NCBI GenBank assembly: GCA_964609245.1
Contig: CAZSSB010000005.1
Span: 1 to 64,000 of the forward strand
Length of the DNA stretch: 64,000 nt
Direction: 5' to 3'
Source: JAFGCY01 sp964609245
GTDB lineage: Bacteria; 4484-113; JAFGCY01
The notes below the pieces were generated by a model. It worked only from the letters and a program-made list of their open reading frames with translations. It did no database searches and was not told the origin of the DNA. Made by a program: the position numbers and the translations under genes. Shown one piece after another: positions 1 to 7,802 of the stretch. How positions within the stretch are numbered: the stretch's first letter is position 1; every line of letters begins with the position of its first letter.

Positions 1-926
1 TCGCCGAAGGACAGCTGCCAGACACGCCGGCCGTAGCGGTCAACCTTCAGCAGCGTGCCGTCGTAGTCCAGATCGTAGGCGGCGCCGTCCGGCCCCAGCG
101 CCAGGGCGCGGTGGTCGAACTCATGCTGGGGCTCGAAGCGCCACAGCTGCCGCCCGGCATGGTCCAGCCCGTAGAGGTAGCCGTTGCCGGTGTGGTTGGG
201 CATCCGCGTCTTGAGGTAGATCACGCCGCTCTCGGCGGGCCGCAGGCCGCTGACCAGCCCCTCGGCGTCGAAGGTCCATTCGACGGCGCCGGACTGGCTG
301 AGCGCGTAGACCACCGCGCCGCGGCCGGTCGAGTAGACCCGGCCACCCGGTCCGAGCACGGCGCCACTACAGCCCTCGGAGTCCGGGCGCCAGCTCCAGC
401 GGAGGCCGCCGGACTGATCGAGGGCGAACAGCGTGCCGCTGCTGGTCACGTAGACTGAACCGTCGGGCGCGCAGACCGGTGCGGCGCGCACCTCGCCGCC
501 CAGATAGTAGCTCCACCTGACCATGGCCTCGAAGTCCGCCGGGGCACAGGTACGCATCAGCTCCGTGGTCTGGTCGAAGCCGGTGTAAGCCTGGGCCGCC
601 TCGAACATCTCGGCCGTCGGAGTGCCGCTGCTGATCGGCGGCTGCTCAGGCGGGGCGGCCGGCTCCGCAGACGGCGGCGACTCATCGGGCGTCCAGGCCG
701 GCAGCCTCAGCTGCCCCTGGGCGATCAGCACCACCAGCAGGCAGGCCAGCGCGATGATCAGCGCCAGGAATGCCGCCTGCGCGTTCCGCAACCTGCGCAG
801 CGAGCGGCTGAGTTCGGCCTCCTCCGCGGACGGTTTGCGGGCCGGCGCCAGTTCCACCGTGCGCTCCAGCGCCTCCAGCTCCGCCAGCCGGTCGTCGAGC
901 GCCTCGTAGCCGGTCTCCTCGCGCAT
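1..926 (-). CDS. PQQ-like beta-propeller membrane protein (3' end outside window)
   Basis: The frame is open from an ATG at 926 to the window edge, so the C-terminus is missing; 308 codons are visible. A charged N-terminal segment is followed by one membrane helix at about residues 48-66, then a Pro/Ala/Ser linker and repeats of the PQQ/YncE type, each combining a 'G-x-V-Y' strand with an 'L-x-W' strand (for example APDGSVYVTSSG and GGLRWSW). Such repeats build seven- or eight-bladed propellers used as scaffolds or ligand binders. No PQQ-enzyme catalytic residues can be recognised. The start follows the previous stop by 10 bases and has a GGGAGGG Shine-Dalgarno, so it is cotranscribed with the 937-1515 gene. 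It resembles the propeller encoded at 1572-3047. The specific function is unknown. Confidence 0.8.
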   Translation of the reverse strand, partial: MREETGYEALDDRLAELEALERTVELAPARKPSAEEAELSRSLRRLRNAQAAFLALIIALACLLVVLIAQGQLRLPAWTPDESPPSAEPAAPPEQPPISSGTPTAEMFEAAQAYTGFDQTTELMRTCAPADFEAMVRWSYYLGGEVRAAPVCAPDGSVYVTSSGTLFALDQSGGLRWSWRPDSEGCSGAVLGPGGRVYSTGRGAVVYALSQSGAVEWTFDAEGLVSGLRPAESGVIYLKTRMPNHTGNGYLYGLDHAGRQLWRFEPQHEFDHRALALGPDGAAYDLDYDGTLLKVDRYGRRVWQLSFG

Positions 927-936
927 CGCCCTCCCG

Positions 937-1515
937 TCAGTCGCCGCTGTCCCGCTCCGAATCCTGCTCCGAATCCTGCAGCGAGTCCTGCTGCTCCTTG
1001 TCCTCCAGGTACTCCAGCGCCTTCCGGCACTTGGGGCAGATCAGCTGCTCGTACTTCGCCTTGGCCCGCTCCGGATAGAGCATCTCGTACTGGTCGCCGT
1101 AGGCGGGAATGAAGCTGCCCTTGCAGCCGCAGGCGTAGGTGAACTCGATCGTCACGTACAGGTCGGGGCGCAGGGTGGGATCGGCCACCAGCATCTGGAA
1201 GCCTTCTTTGGTCTCGGTCCAGTAGATGCCCTCGTCGCGCGCCGGCACGTCGAAGGGATCGATGACATCCGGCTGCGGCTCGGCCCAGGGGAAGATGCGG
1301 TAGACCAGCGGCCGGTTGAAGACCAGCAGCACCAGCAGCACGCACCCCAGGGCGATCACGGCCGCCAGCCCGACGTTGCGGAGCACCGCCAGCCTGGCCC
1401 GCCGGATGTAGTCGTGCTCCTCGGCCGCCGCCGACCGCTCCGCGGCCCTAATCGACCGCGCCGCAGCGTCCCTGTGCGCTGGATTGACCGGCGACCTGCT
1501 CTGCTGCTCAGTCAT
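937..1515 (-). CDS. small membrane protein with CxC...CxxC zinc-ribbon-like C-terminal domain
   Basis: A 192-residue protein with a basic/acidic N-terminus, one hydrophobic helix at about residues 45-65 (LAAVIALGCVLLVLLVF) and a soluble domain carrying ACGCKGS and CPKCRK, an arrangement suited to binding one zinc ion. The tail is very acidic and Gln-rich. I do not recognise the family. An ATG at 1527 is also in frame, but the -10-like TATACT at 1531-1536 would start transcription at about 1524, so the ATG at 1515 is preferred. Its position between two PQQ-like propeller genes suggests a shared envelope function, which is inference only. Confidence 0.7.
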   Translation of the reverse strand: MTEQQSRSPVNPAHRDAAARSIRAAERSAAAEEHDYIRRARLAVLRNVGLAAVIALGCVLLVLLVFNRPLVYRIFPWAEPQPDVIDPFDVPARDEGIYWTETKEGFQMLVADPTLRPDLYVTIEFTYACGCKGSFIPAYGDQYEMLYPERAKAKYEQLICPKCRKALEYLEDKEQQDSLQDSEQDSERDSGD

Positions 1516-1530
1516 CTGCGATCCCATCTC

Positions 1531-1536
1531 AGTATA
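1531..1536 (-). promoter_or_regulatory. probable -10 element (TATACT) for the 937-1515 / 1-926 operon
   Basis: Read on the minus strand this is TATACT. It lies 15 bases before the chosen ATG at 1515, with a GGGATCG stretch between them. The expected -35 position reads TTCGGT, a weak match. Confidence 0.4.
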
Positions 1537-1571
1537 CCGTCGGACCAGTACAGACCGAAAGTGTTCCGCTG

Positions 1572-3047
1572 CTACTCCCGCAGCGCGATGATTTCGCCCT
1601 TGCGGGAAATGCTGTAGAAGTTGCCCGCGCGATCCACCGTCAGACCGCCGGTCAGCGGCAGCCGGTACAGCGGGCGTCCATCCCCATCGATGGCATAGCC
1701 CCCAACGTAGATTCGGCCGTTGGGCGCGATCAGCGGCTCGCCACCGAGTTTATCCTTCTGCCAGCGGATCGTCCCCTCGGGCGTGATCGCCATCAGCCCG
1801 CTGTGGCTCGGGTAGTAGATCGTGCCGTCGGGGGCGAGGACGGGCTCCGATCCGCGGCCGGGCACGTGCCAGAGCTCGCTGCCGTCGGCCGGACTCAGCG
1901 CCCGTAGCTGATGAGTATCCTTGTTGATCTCATAGGGCCGGCAGCGGATGCAGACCGTGCCGCCCTCGATCAGCAGCGGGCAGGCGTAGTTGACCACGTC
2001 GATCTCCGCCACCCACCGGAGGCCGCCGCCGCCGTCCAGCGCGTAGAGCGAACCGCGGTCGGTTAATCCCGTCTTCGTCGCGGCGTAGACCTCGCCCCCG
2101 GGACCGAACGCGACCGTGGCGAATACCGCGGAATCCTTCTCATCCAGATCGAATTGCCACCTGAGAGCTCCGTCCGGCTCGTACGCGCGCAGACTGGATG
2201 GTGTGCCCGAGCCGTACCTGCTGCTGACGTACAGNNNNNNNNNNNNNNNNNNNNNNNNNNNNNNNNNNNNNNNNNNNNNNNNNNNNNNNNNNNNNNNNNN
2301 NNNNNNNNNNNNNNNNNNNNNNNNNNNNNNNNNNGTCATGCCCATCTGCTCGCCGCCGGGATCCACCTCCCAGCGTTGCTCTCCGTGCTTGTCGATCGCG
2401 TAGACCGGCCCCCTGAAATGGTAGACATAGGCCGTGCCATCCAGCCCGACCAAGGGTGTACGCGTCCGGATGAAGCCGTCGAACTGATGGCGCCAGCTGA
2501 CGGTACCGAACGGGTCAATCGCATAGAGGGAGAAGCTGCGGTCCGCCTGGCTGTGGGCCGTCACGTAAAGCGAGCCGTCCGGGCCGAAGGCGGGCGTGGA
2601 GATGCTGTCCTCGTCGATCTCGAGCCGCCACTTGACGATCTGGCCGACCTGGGCCTGGATGGCCTCCGCCAGCCCCGGATCACCGGCAGGCATTTCGGCG
2701 GTCTCCGGCGCAGCCGGCACCTCCGCCGGCGGCTCGGCGGGCTGAGGCTGCTCAGTGGCCGGACCTGGCGCGGCCGGCTGCTCGGCGGGCTCGCCGGGGA
2801 CCACGTAGCGGAACAGCGCGGCGACGATCAGCACCACCCCGATCGCGATCAGCAGCGCCAGGCGAAGCCCCAGCCAGACCCGCCGCCGGGCTGCGTCGTC
2901 CACCCGGACCCCGTCGGCGGCTGGCTCACCGGCGATCGCCTTGGCCACCACGTCGTCGGCATCCAGCGCCTCGAGGGCATCCAGCTCCTCCAGAATCTCT
3001 CCAGGCGCCTGGTGTTCCTCGCCGTCGGGCATCGCCACCCACAGCAT
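1572..3047 (-). CDS. PQQ-like beta-propeller membrane protein (interrupted by assembly gap)
   Basis: An acidic N-terminus, one membrane helix at about residues 63-82 (LALLIAIGVVLIVAALF), a Pro/Ala/Glu linker, then PQQ/YncE-type propeller repeats such as 'GSLYVTAHSQ', 'GTAYVYHFRG' and 'GEVYAATKTG', each with an aromatic strand ending in W. It is a paralog in layout of the 1-926 product. A 100-N gap removes an unknown amount of one or more blades; the frames on both sides agree if the gap is taken as 100 bases. ATG 3047 is annotated, and ATG 3032 is also possible. Such proteins are usually extracytoplasmic binding scaffolds. I see no catalytic signature. Confidence 0.8.
   Translation of the reverse strand: MLWVAMPDGEEHQAPGEILEELDALEALDADDVVAKAIAGEPAADGVRVDDAARRRVWLGLRLALLIAIGVVLIVAALFRYVVPGEPAEQPAAPGPATEQPQPAEPPAEVPAAPETAEMPAGDPGLAEAIQAQVGQIVKWRLEIDEDSISTPAFGPDGSLYVTAHSQADRSFSLYAIDPFGTVSWRHQFDGFIRTRTPLVGLDGTAYVYHFRGPVYAIDKHGEQRWEVDPGGEQMGMXXXXXXXXXXXXXXXXXXXXXXXXXXXXXXXXXXLYVSSRYGSGTPSSLRAYEPDGALRWQFDLDEKDSAVFATVAFGPGGEVYAATKTGLTDRGSLYALDGGGGLRWVAEIDVVNYACPLLIEGGTVCIRCRPYEINKDTHQLRALSPADGSELWHVPGRGSEPVLAPDGTIYYPSHSGLMAITPEGTIRWQKDKLGGEPLIAPNGRIYVGGYAIDGDGRPLYRLPLTGGLTVDRAGNFYSISRKGEIIALRE
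2235..2334. other. assembly gap (100 N)
   Basis: Exactly 100 N, a conventional scaffold-gap length, so the true size is unknown. The two flanks share no obvious duplicated sequence, unlike the gap at 13957. It lies inside the propeller gene at 1572-3047. Confidence 0.99.
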
Positions 3048-3102
3048 ATCTGATTTGACGGTTTCTGTCTCCCGCGGTTCAAAACCCGCGCTGCCCGCCG
3101 CT

Positions 3103-3108
3103 TACAAT
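3103..3108 (+). promoter_or_regulatory. -10 element TACAAT for a probable leaderless mRNA
   Basis: TACAAT ends 6 bases before the GTG at 3115. No Shine-Dalgarno fits between them, so transcription would start at or next to the start codon. Confidence 0.55.
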
Positions 3109-3114
3109 ACAGGC

Positions 3115-3975
3115 GTGAACGCCGCCACCCGCAGCTTCTATACGCGCTACTACCTGCTGACGGCCATCGCGCCGGCCTACGTGATGGCGCTGGTCTTCTA
3201 CAGCTCGGCGTGGCTGTTCTCGCCCGCCTCGCCGCTGCCGGGCCTGCTGGGCGGCACGGTGTTCTACGTCGGCGGGGTGCTGGTTTTCATCGGCATCAGC
3301 CGGCTGCTCGGCGCGCTGGGCTTCTGGCTGATCGGCGTACCCCGCGCCCAGGTTGAGCCGTCGGCGGCCGATCGAGTGAAGCTCCACGCCGTGCTGGGTG
3401 ACGCTCCCGCCGCGGCCAGCGAGTCTGGTGAGTCCGAGCCCCCTCCGGCCCCGGGCGGCCACCATCTCGCGCTGCAGCCGGTGCTGCTGAAGCTGGGCGA
3501 CGTGCCCTTCCTCTCCGTGGGCGGCTTCACGCCGAATCAGCTGTGGATCAGCACCCACACGCTGCGCAGCTTGGACGAGCGCACGCTGGCCTATCTAATC
3601 GCCCACGAGCGCGGCCATCTGGCAACCGGCCCGCGCACCTGCGGCTGCGCCTGGTACGACGTGTTGTGGCTGATCGCCTACCCGCTGGCGGTGCTGCTCA
3701 GCCCGCTGCCGCTGCTGATCGTCGCGGCCGCGCTGCTGCACGCGCTGCTGTGGCTGCGCCTGGCGCACTGGATGCGGCTGAAGTCCGAGGCCCGCGCCGA
3801 CCGCTGGGCCGTCGACCGGACGGACCCCCAGGGCTACGCGCGGGCGCTGGTCCTGTTCCACCGCCAGGTTTCGGGCGCGGCCGGCGGCAGTTCGAACGCG
3901 CGCCGCCGGCTCATCGGTATGGGACTGAGCCAGGACGAGGCAGACCAGCTGCTGGAGCCCGCGCCCGAGGGCTAG
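3115..3975 (+). CDS. M48-family-like membrane zinc metalloprotease
   Basis: A 286-residue protein with two N-terminal membrane helices (about residues 15-35 and 43-70), a soluble segment with the zinc motif HERGH at residues 164-168 (HEXXH), two further helices (about 185-215), then EARADRWAV at about 225-233, which supplies the third ligand Glu. This is the Ste24/HtpX-like (M48) arrangement of a membrane-embedded gluzincin involved in envelope protein quality control. The start is GTG 3115, which directly follows a -10 element and begins just before the first hydrophobic stretch; longer frames upstream run back into the divergent gene. A Pro/Gly/Ser-rich insert lies at about 100-116. The substrate is unknown. 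Confidence 0.8.
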   Translation: MNAATRSFYTRYYLLTAIAPAYVMALVFYSSAWLFSPASPLPGLLGGTVFYVGGVLVFIGISRLLGALGFWLIGVPRAQVEPSAADRVKLHAVLGDAPAAASESGESEPPPAPGGHHLALQPVLLKLGDVPFLSVGGFTPNQLWISTHTLRSLDERTLAYLIAHERGHLATGPRTCGCAWYDVLWLIAYPLAVLLSPLPLLIVAAALLHALLWLRLAHWMRLKSEARADRWAVDRTDPQGYARALVLFHRQVSGAAGGSSNARRRLIGMGLSQDEADQLLEPAPEG

Positions 3976-4247
3976 GACGCCACGGGCGTGGAGAACCGCG
4001 ACTGGCGCGCGGCGTGGTCCGAGACCTGGGCGATCACCACGGCGGCATCGAGACCCTGCGCCTCCATGCGGCGTCTGAGTTCATCCTCGCGGTTGAAGCG
4101 CACCCGGCCGCTGCGCAGCACGATGCCGTCGCCCCGCAGGGCTCCGGCCAGCACGCCGGCGTCAGTGGTGACTTGCAGCTCGAAGTTGAAGGCGTTGGCC
4201 AGCTGTCCGCCCACGTCCAGTTCCAGATCCTTGATTTCCCAACCCAT
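3972..4247 (-). CDS. conserved 91-residue protein, tandem paralog 2
   Basis: Of unknown function. It is exactly as long as the product of 4477-4752 and aligns with it without gaps, at roughly 40% identity by eye. The shared core is RGDGxxLRSGRVRFNRED at about residues 38-55, and the first residues MGW are also common. There is no signal peptide or membrane helix, so it is probably cytoplasmic. The start has a clear AGGAGGT Shine-Dalgarno 8 bases upstream. The 3' end overlaps the convergent M48 gene by 4 bases. Confidence 0.75.
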   Translation of the reverse strand: MGWEIKDLELDVGGQLANAFNFELQVTTDAGVLAGALRGDGIVLRSGRVRFNREDELRRRMEAQGLDAAVVIAQVSDHAARQSRFSTPVAS

Positions 4248-4476
4248 CAGTATGTACCTCCTGACTTCGTCGTCAGCCTGCCGGTCAGAGCAGTGCCTTT
4301 CCCGGGTGGCCCATCACCACCCCGCTCTCATTACGACGCTGCCAGCACCCTATTTGTTGCGCCGCGGCGAGAAGTCACGGTGGTTTGTCCGTGAAGATTC
4401 CGGAATGCGCCGGACCGCGGCGCCCGTGGGCTGCCGCGCGCCACCACTGGCGCTCAAGCCGGGCACCCCGCACCGG
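4248..4476 (-). other. intergenic region between the two 91-residue paralogs
   Basis: These 229 bases hold no convincing gene. A small hairpin, TCACGG (4375-4380) pairing with CCGTGA (4389-4394) around an 8-base loop, could act in regulation of or termination between the paralogs. Confidence 0.35.
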
Positions 4477-4752
4477 TCAGGCCGGCTGAGGCACGCGCGG
4501 CATCGATTGCTGGACGACCCAGTCGGCCAAGTGGCTGATGAAGCCGTGGGGTTCCACCCCCACGCCCTCCACGGCACTTCGCAGATCGTCCTCACGGTTG
4601 AAGCGCACCCGTCCCGAGCGCAGCAGGACTCCGTCCCCGCGCACCAGGCACTCGGGCTGCTGGCGGCTGCCGGTGAAGACGATTTCGAAGTGGAACGTGC
4701 TAGCCAACCGGCCGGAGGGATCCAGCTCGAAATTGGTCAGTTGCCACCCCAT
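4477..4752 (-). CDS. conserved 91-residue protein, tandem paralog 1
   Basis: Paralog of the 3972-4247 product, with the same length, the same MGW start and the same RGDGxxLRSGRVRFNRED core. The central residues (about 25-37) and the C-terminus differ. A GGGAG/AGGAT Shine-Dalgarno precedes the ATG. The family is not recognised. The basic, conserved core next to an acidic pair suggests a binding surface rather than an enzyme active site, which is inference. Confidence 0.75.
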   Translation of the reverse strand: MGWQLTNFELDPSGRLASTFHFEIVFTGSRQQPECLVRGDGVLLRSGRVRFNREDDLRSAVEGVGVEPHGFISHLADWVVQQSMPRVPQPA

Positions 4753-4932
4753 CGATCCTCACTCCCACAACTTTTCTTGCCGCCGCCTCACCGGACGGCA
4801 AGGATGCACGGCGCTCGTTTGGCGCTAACACTGCACTGTTTTCGACACCGTCCGCGCGGGGTTTGTTCCCGACAGCCGCACCGGCGGCATCGCGACGGGC
4901 CGCGCGCGAATCGCCGGGGGAGAGCAGCGGTC

Positions 4933-5796
4933 CTAGCCGAAGCTGCCCGGGTAGACGTCGATCTTGTAGAGGCCGACGGACATCAGGATCAGGTCCAGGG
5001 CCAGGTCGAAGGGCACGTTGTCGAAATTGAGCGTCAGATCGCCGGTGCCGGAGCGCGGCACGCCGGGCAGGAATCCGCCACCCGGCCTGAAGCCGGGATC
5101 GACGTCTCCGCCGCCCCCACTGCCCGGATCGGCCCCGCCGCCGGGCGTCCGCGGCCCGCCGGTCGGCTCGTCGGCCCAGTACGGGTCGAGCACGATGCTG
5201 ACGCCGCCGATCTCGCTCATCAGCCACAGCACGTCCCGAAAGTCGACGTTTTCCACCCTAAGCGTTACCAGCGCATCGCTGTAGCGCACCGGCGGGAAGT
5301 CCGGCAAGTCGTAGGACCCGTACTCGTCGCCCGACTCCACCTGCTGACCCGGCCGGCGCGAACCCAGCACCGGCGAGGTATGGCGGTCGCCCGGCACGCT
5401 GTCGAAGCCGAAGCCGACGATCACCTGCGGCGTCTGCCGCCGGTGCTCGGTGCCCGCGACGGCGTTGACCACGCTGTAGGCCGGCGGCTGGGCGAACTCG
5501 ATCGTGACGGCGGTCTCGCCCTCCAGCGGCTGCCAGCTGACGCGCCGGACGCCGTGGCCCGCCACCCGCTTGTGTCCGGCCGGCAGCTCGTAGCCCGTCA
5601 CCGTCAGCGTAGCGGACTGCTCGTCGATCGTGAGGTCCCGGTAGCCGGTGCCGGGCAGCGCGCAGGTCTCACTGGCACCGCCGCGCGTGACCACCAGTTC
5701 CGGCAGATCGACGACGATCTCCGCCGCGGCGGCGCCATGCGGGCAAACAAGGCCCAATGCCAGACAGATCGGCAGCGCCAGGTGACTCAGTCTCAT
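4933..5796 (-). CDS. exported AMIN/STN protein, PilQ-like but without secretin pore domain
   Basis: A 287-residue protein with a signal peptide (residues 1-25, ending AAAA-E), an AMIN-like beta domain (about 26-125), then a stretch closely matching part of the secretin at 24275-27016: a 'GSYDLPDFP' segment (160-168; 'GTYELPGFP' in PilQ), an STN/N0-like segment ending SIVLDPYW (200-207; SIIIDPYW in PilQ), a Gly/Pro-rich linker, and FDNVPFDLALDLIL (258-271; FDNVPFDQALDIVL in PilQ). It stops exactly where PilQ continues to its N1 and secretin domains. The start at ATG 5796 has an AGGTGG Shine-Dalgarno and gives a clean signal peptide; an upstream in-frame codon would overlap the preceding gene. 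It is last in an operon with tadA and an exported protein. The role may be accessory to the secretin. Confidence 0.8.
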   Translation of the reverse strand: MRLSHLALPICLALGLVCPHGAAAAEIVVDLPELVVTRGGASETCALPGTGYRDLTIDEQSATLTVTGYELPAGHKRVAGHGVRRVSWQPLEGETAVTIEFAQPPAYSVVNAVAGTEHRRQTPQVIVGFGFDSVPGDRHTSPVLGSRRPGQQVESGDEYGSYDLPDFPPVRYSDALVTLRVENVDFRDVLWLMSEIGGVSIVLDPYWADEPTGGPRTPGGGADPGSGGGGDVDPGFRPGGGFLPGVPRSGTGDLTLNFDNVPFDLALDLILMSVGLYKIDVYPGSFG

Positions 5797-5809
5797 AATC
5801 CCACCTCGG

Positions 5810-6844
5810 TCAGTATGCCCACAGCTCGATGCCATCCAGCAACCACTCCGTGCCGGCCAGCGAACCCATCCGCAGCACGATCTGGTTGCCGCCCTCCTCG
5901 AGATACTGACTCACGGGCAGCGCGATTGGTTGCGTGTCCGCACCGTAGGCCGTCACGCCCAACGTGGACACCGGCCAGCCGTTGACGGTCACTTCCGGGC
6001 CGGGGCCGGGCGCCAGCTGATAGAGCGCCCGCTGCCCGCCGTAGAGCTGCAGCTCGGCCTGGCCCCAGTCGCGGACGCCGGGCAGCTCAAAGCTGAGCTC
6101 GAAGCGGCTGCTCCAGTCCAGCACCCACTGCCCGTAGCTCCCATAGTCGTCGATTCCCAGCGCCGTCACACCGTCGAACACCACCGCGCAGTCCTTGCCG
6201 TGCACCACGCCGTTCGTCGTCAGCGTGGCCCGGCACAGCGGCCACTCCGTCCAGCCGGTCAGGCTGACCGGCGCCTCCACCGGCCGCAGGTCGTCCACCC
6301 AGGGCGGCGAGCCCCGGTCCAGCTTCCTGGCGCGCTGAAACCAGCGCTGGGCCACCAGGTCCGGCACCGGTTCCGCCAGCCAGTTGGGGTGGCTGGCCAG
6401 CTGCGCCAGCCAGATCTCGGTCGGCGGCGACTGCCACAGGACCAGGCGCACCACGTCCGCCGCGGACGGCTCCGCCGCGTCCAGCGTCAGCGAAGACACC
6501 TGGCCGCGCGGCAGCGGCAGACCGAAATGCGTCACGCGGCTGAGCCCGTCGCGCCCGTAGCGGATGACGCTGACGTAGCCGTCGCGGCCGGCCTCGCAGG
6601 TCAGCACCGCCTTGCGGCCCAGCCAGGCCAGCTGGGTCTCGCTGTAGTCGGCGCGGAGCAGCGCCGCCGGCTCCCACTGCGGGTACTCGGCGCTGCCGAG
6701 CGCCTTGCCCTGCAGCAGTTCCAGATCCGGGAACTCCGACCAGGAGTATACGCGGCCCGGCGCCGCTGACTGGGCGGGCACCGCGCCGGCCAGCAGGCAG
6801 CAGAGCAGCCCCGTGAGCGCGCCGAATGGCCAGATGCGGTTCAC
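5810..6844 (-). CDS. exported protein of unknown function
   Basis: A 344-residue protein with a signal peptide (about residues 1-28, LTGLLCCLLAGAVPAQS-A). The N-terminal half contains a region like 'KAVLTCEAGRDGYVSVIRYGRDGLSRVTHFG', split by strand-turn-strand motifs faintly like DUF4384 domains. The C-terminal half looks like a carbohydrate-binding-type beta sandwich (LQLYGGQ... NQIVLRMGSLAGTEWLLDGIELW). The start is GTG 6844, overlapping the tadA stop as GTGA, with a GGGAGGACC Shine-Dalgarno, so translation is coupled to tadA. It precedes the secretin-like gene at 4933 by 13 bases. Confidence 0.75.
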   Translation of the reverse strand: MNRIWPFGALTGLLCCLLAGAVPAQSAAPGRVYSWSEFPDLELLQGKALGSAEYPQWEPAALLRADYSETQLAWLGRKAVLTCEAGRDGYVSVIRYGRDGLSRVTHFGLPLPRGQVSSLTLDAAEPSAADVVRLVLWQSPPTEIWLAQLASHPNWLAEPVPDLVAQRWFQRARKLDRGSPPWVDDLRPVEAPVSLTGWTEWPLCRATLTTNGVVHGKDCAVVFDGVTALGIDDYGSYGQWVLDWSSRFELSFELPGVRDWGQAELQLYGGQRALYQLAPGPGPEVTVNGWPVSTLGVTAYGADTQPIALPVSQYLEEGGNQIVLRMGSLAGTEWLLDGIELWAY

Positions 6845-7323
6845 CGGTCCTCCCGCAGCGTCCTGAAGAAGCCACCCAAAAGCTCCGCGGCCTCTGCCGC
6901 GAGCAGCCCGCCGACGATCTCCAGTCGGGCCAGCGCCTCGTGCCCGCGCAGGTCGAAGCGGCCACCCAGCGCGCCGAACTTGGGCTCGGGGGCGCCGTAG
7001 ACCAGCCGTGTCACCCGGGCCTGGTGGATGGCCCCCAGGCACATCAGACACGGCTCAACGGTTGCGTACATCGTGCAGTTGCTCAGACGGAAATCGCCGG
7101 CCGCACGTTCCGCCGCGGCCAGCGCCTCCAGCTCGGCGTGGGCATGGACGATGCCCAGCCGGCGGGTACGGTTCTGGCCGCGACCGACAATCTGCTGGCC
7201 GGCCACCACCACCGCCCCAACCGGCACCTCGCCGGCGGCGGCCGCGGCCCGGGCCTCGGCCAGCGCCTCGCGCATGTGGCCCTCGTCCTGCGCCGACTGG
7301 TCGGGCGAAGCCCCGCTTGCCAT
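6841..7323 (-). CDS. tadA: tRNA-specific adenosine deaminase
   Basis: A 160-residue protein of the cytidine/deoxycytidylate deaminase fold. HAE at residues 62-64 provides a zinc ligand and the catalytic Glu; PCLMC at 91-95 provides the two Cys ligands. The length and the PCxMCxGA signature fit TadA, which converts A34 to inosine in tRNA-Arg(ACG). A related nucleoside or guanine deaminase is less likely. Start ATG 7323 lies 7 bases after a TATAAT -10 element with no Shine-Dalgarno, suggesting a leaderless mRNA. It heads a three-gene operon with two exported proteins. Confidence 0.88.
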   Translation of the reverse strand: MASGASPDQSAQDEGHMREALAEARAAAAAGEVPVGAVVVAGQQIVGRGQNRTRRLGIVHAHAELEALAAAERAAGDFRLSNCTMYATVEPCLMCLGAIHQARVTRLVYGAPEPKFGALGGRFDLRGHEALARLEIVGGLLAAEAAELLGGFFRTLREDR

Positions 7324-7330
7324 TCGAACG

Positions 7331-7336
7331 ATTATA
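7331..7336 (-). promoter_or_regulatory. -10 element TATAAT for leaderless tadA operon
   Basis: A perfect TATAAT on the minus strand, 7 bases before the tadA ATG. It nearly abuts the divergent plus-strand promoter at 7358. Confidence 0.6.
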
Positions 7337-7357
7337 GACTCAGCCCAGCGTCTGGGA

Positions 7358-7363
7358 TACAAT
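7358..7363 (+). promoter_or_regulatory. -10 element TACAAT for the 7383-8337 operon
   Basis: TACAAT lies 19 bases before ATG 7383. The short leader holds a strong Shine-Dalgarno GGGAGG at 7368-7373. Confidence 0.55.
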
Positions 7364-7382
7364 CGTAGGGAGGTTGGCACCC

Positions 7383-7802
7383 ATGCAGGACTTCAGCAAG
7401 TGCGAAAGCTGCGGCATCATCTTCCACAACCCCGATGGCAAGCACACCAAGTGCTCGAAGTGCCGTGAAACTGGTGAGAGTCCGGTTTCCGAGCAGGATG
7501 AGCTGCGGCAGCTGAAGAACCTGCTGCGCGATATGCGCACCCGCGGCGAGTACCCCACGGTCTCGGAGCTGTCCAAGCAGACCGGGGTCGCCGAAGATCG
7601 CATCTGGCGGTACATTCGCAACGGCGAGATCGACACTGCCTCGCTGGACGATCCCAAGGTGCGCGACTACCTGCTGCGCAAACGGGTTCAGCAGGCCAAA
7701 GCGGCGCAGCGCCACAAGGGCGAACCGGCCCAGCCGGCGGAGGAACCGGCGGAGCGGCCCAGTGGATTCCACCACAAGATTAACGATGACAAACGGCACT
7801 AA
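7383..7802 (+). CDS. YvyF-like zinc-ribbon / helix-turn-helix protein
   Basis: A 139-residue protein. Four cysteines (C7, C10, C24, C27) form a zinc ribbon; residues about 40-75 form a helical region with a MerR/HTH-like element (YPTVSELSKQTGVAEDRIWRYIR). This is the layout of the Firmicutes YvyF (flagellar operon) family, although no flagellar gene is present here. The tail is Lys/Pro/Glu-rich. It is probably a regulator or an RNA/DNA-binding protein. The next gene starts 17 bases before its stop, so the two are translationally coupled. Confidence 0.7.
   Translation: MQDFSKCESCGIIFHNPDGKHTKCSKCRETGESPVSEQDELRQLKNLLRDMRTRGEYPTVSELSKQTGVAEDRIWRYIRNGEIDTASLDDPKVRDYLLRKRVQQAKAAQRHKGEPAQPAEEPAERPSGFHHKINDDKRH

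Noticed and set aside
3988..5985. Plus-strand frame of about 665 codons over the small paralogs and secretin-like gene
   Set aside because: It covers two minus-strand genes with Shine-Dalgarno sites and has no protein-like composition.
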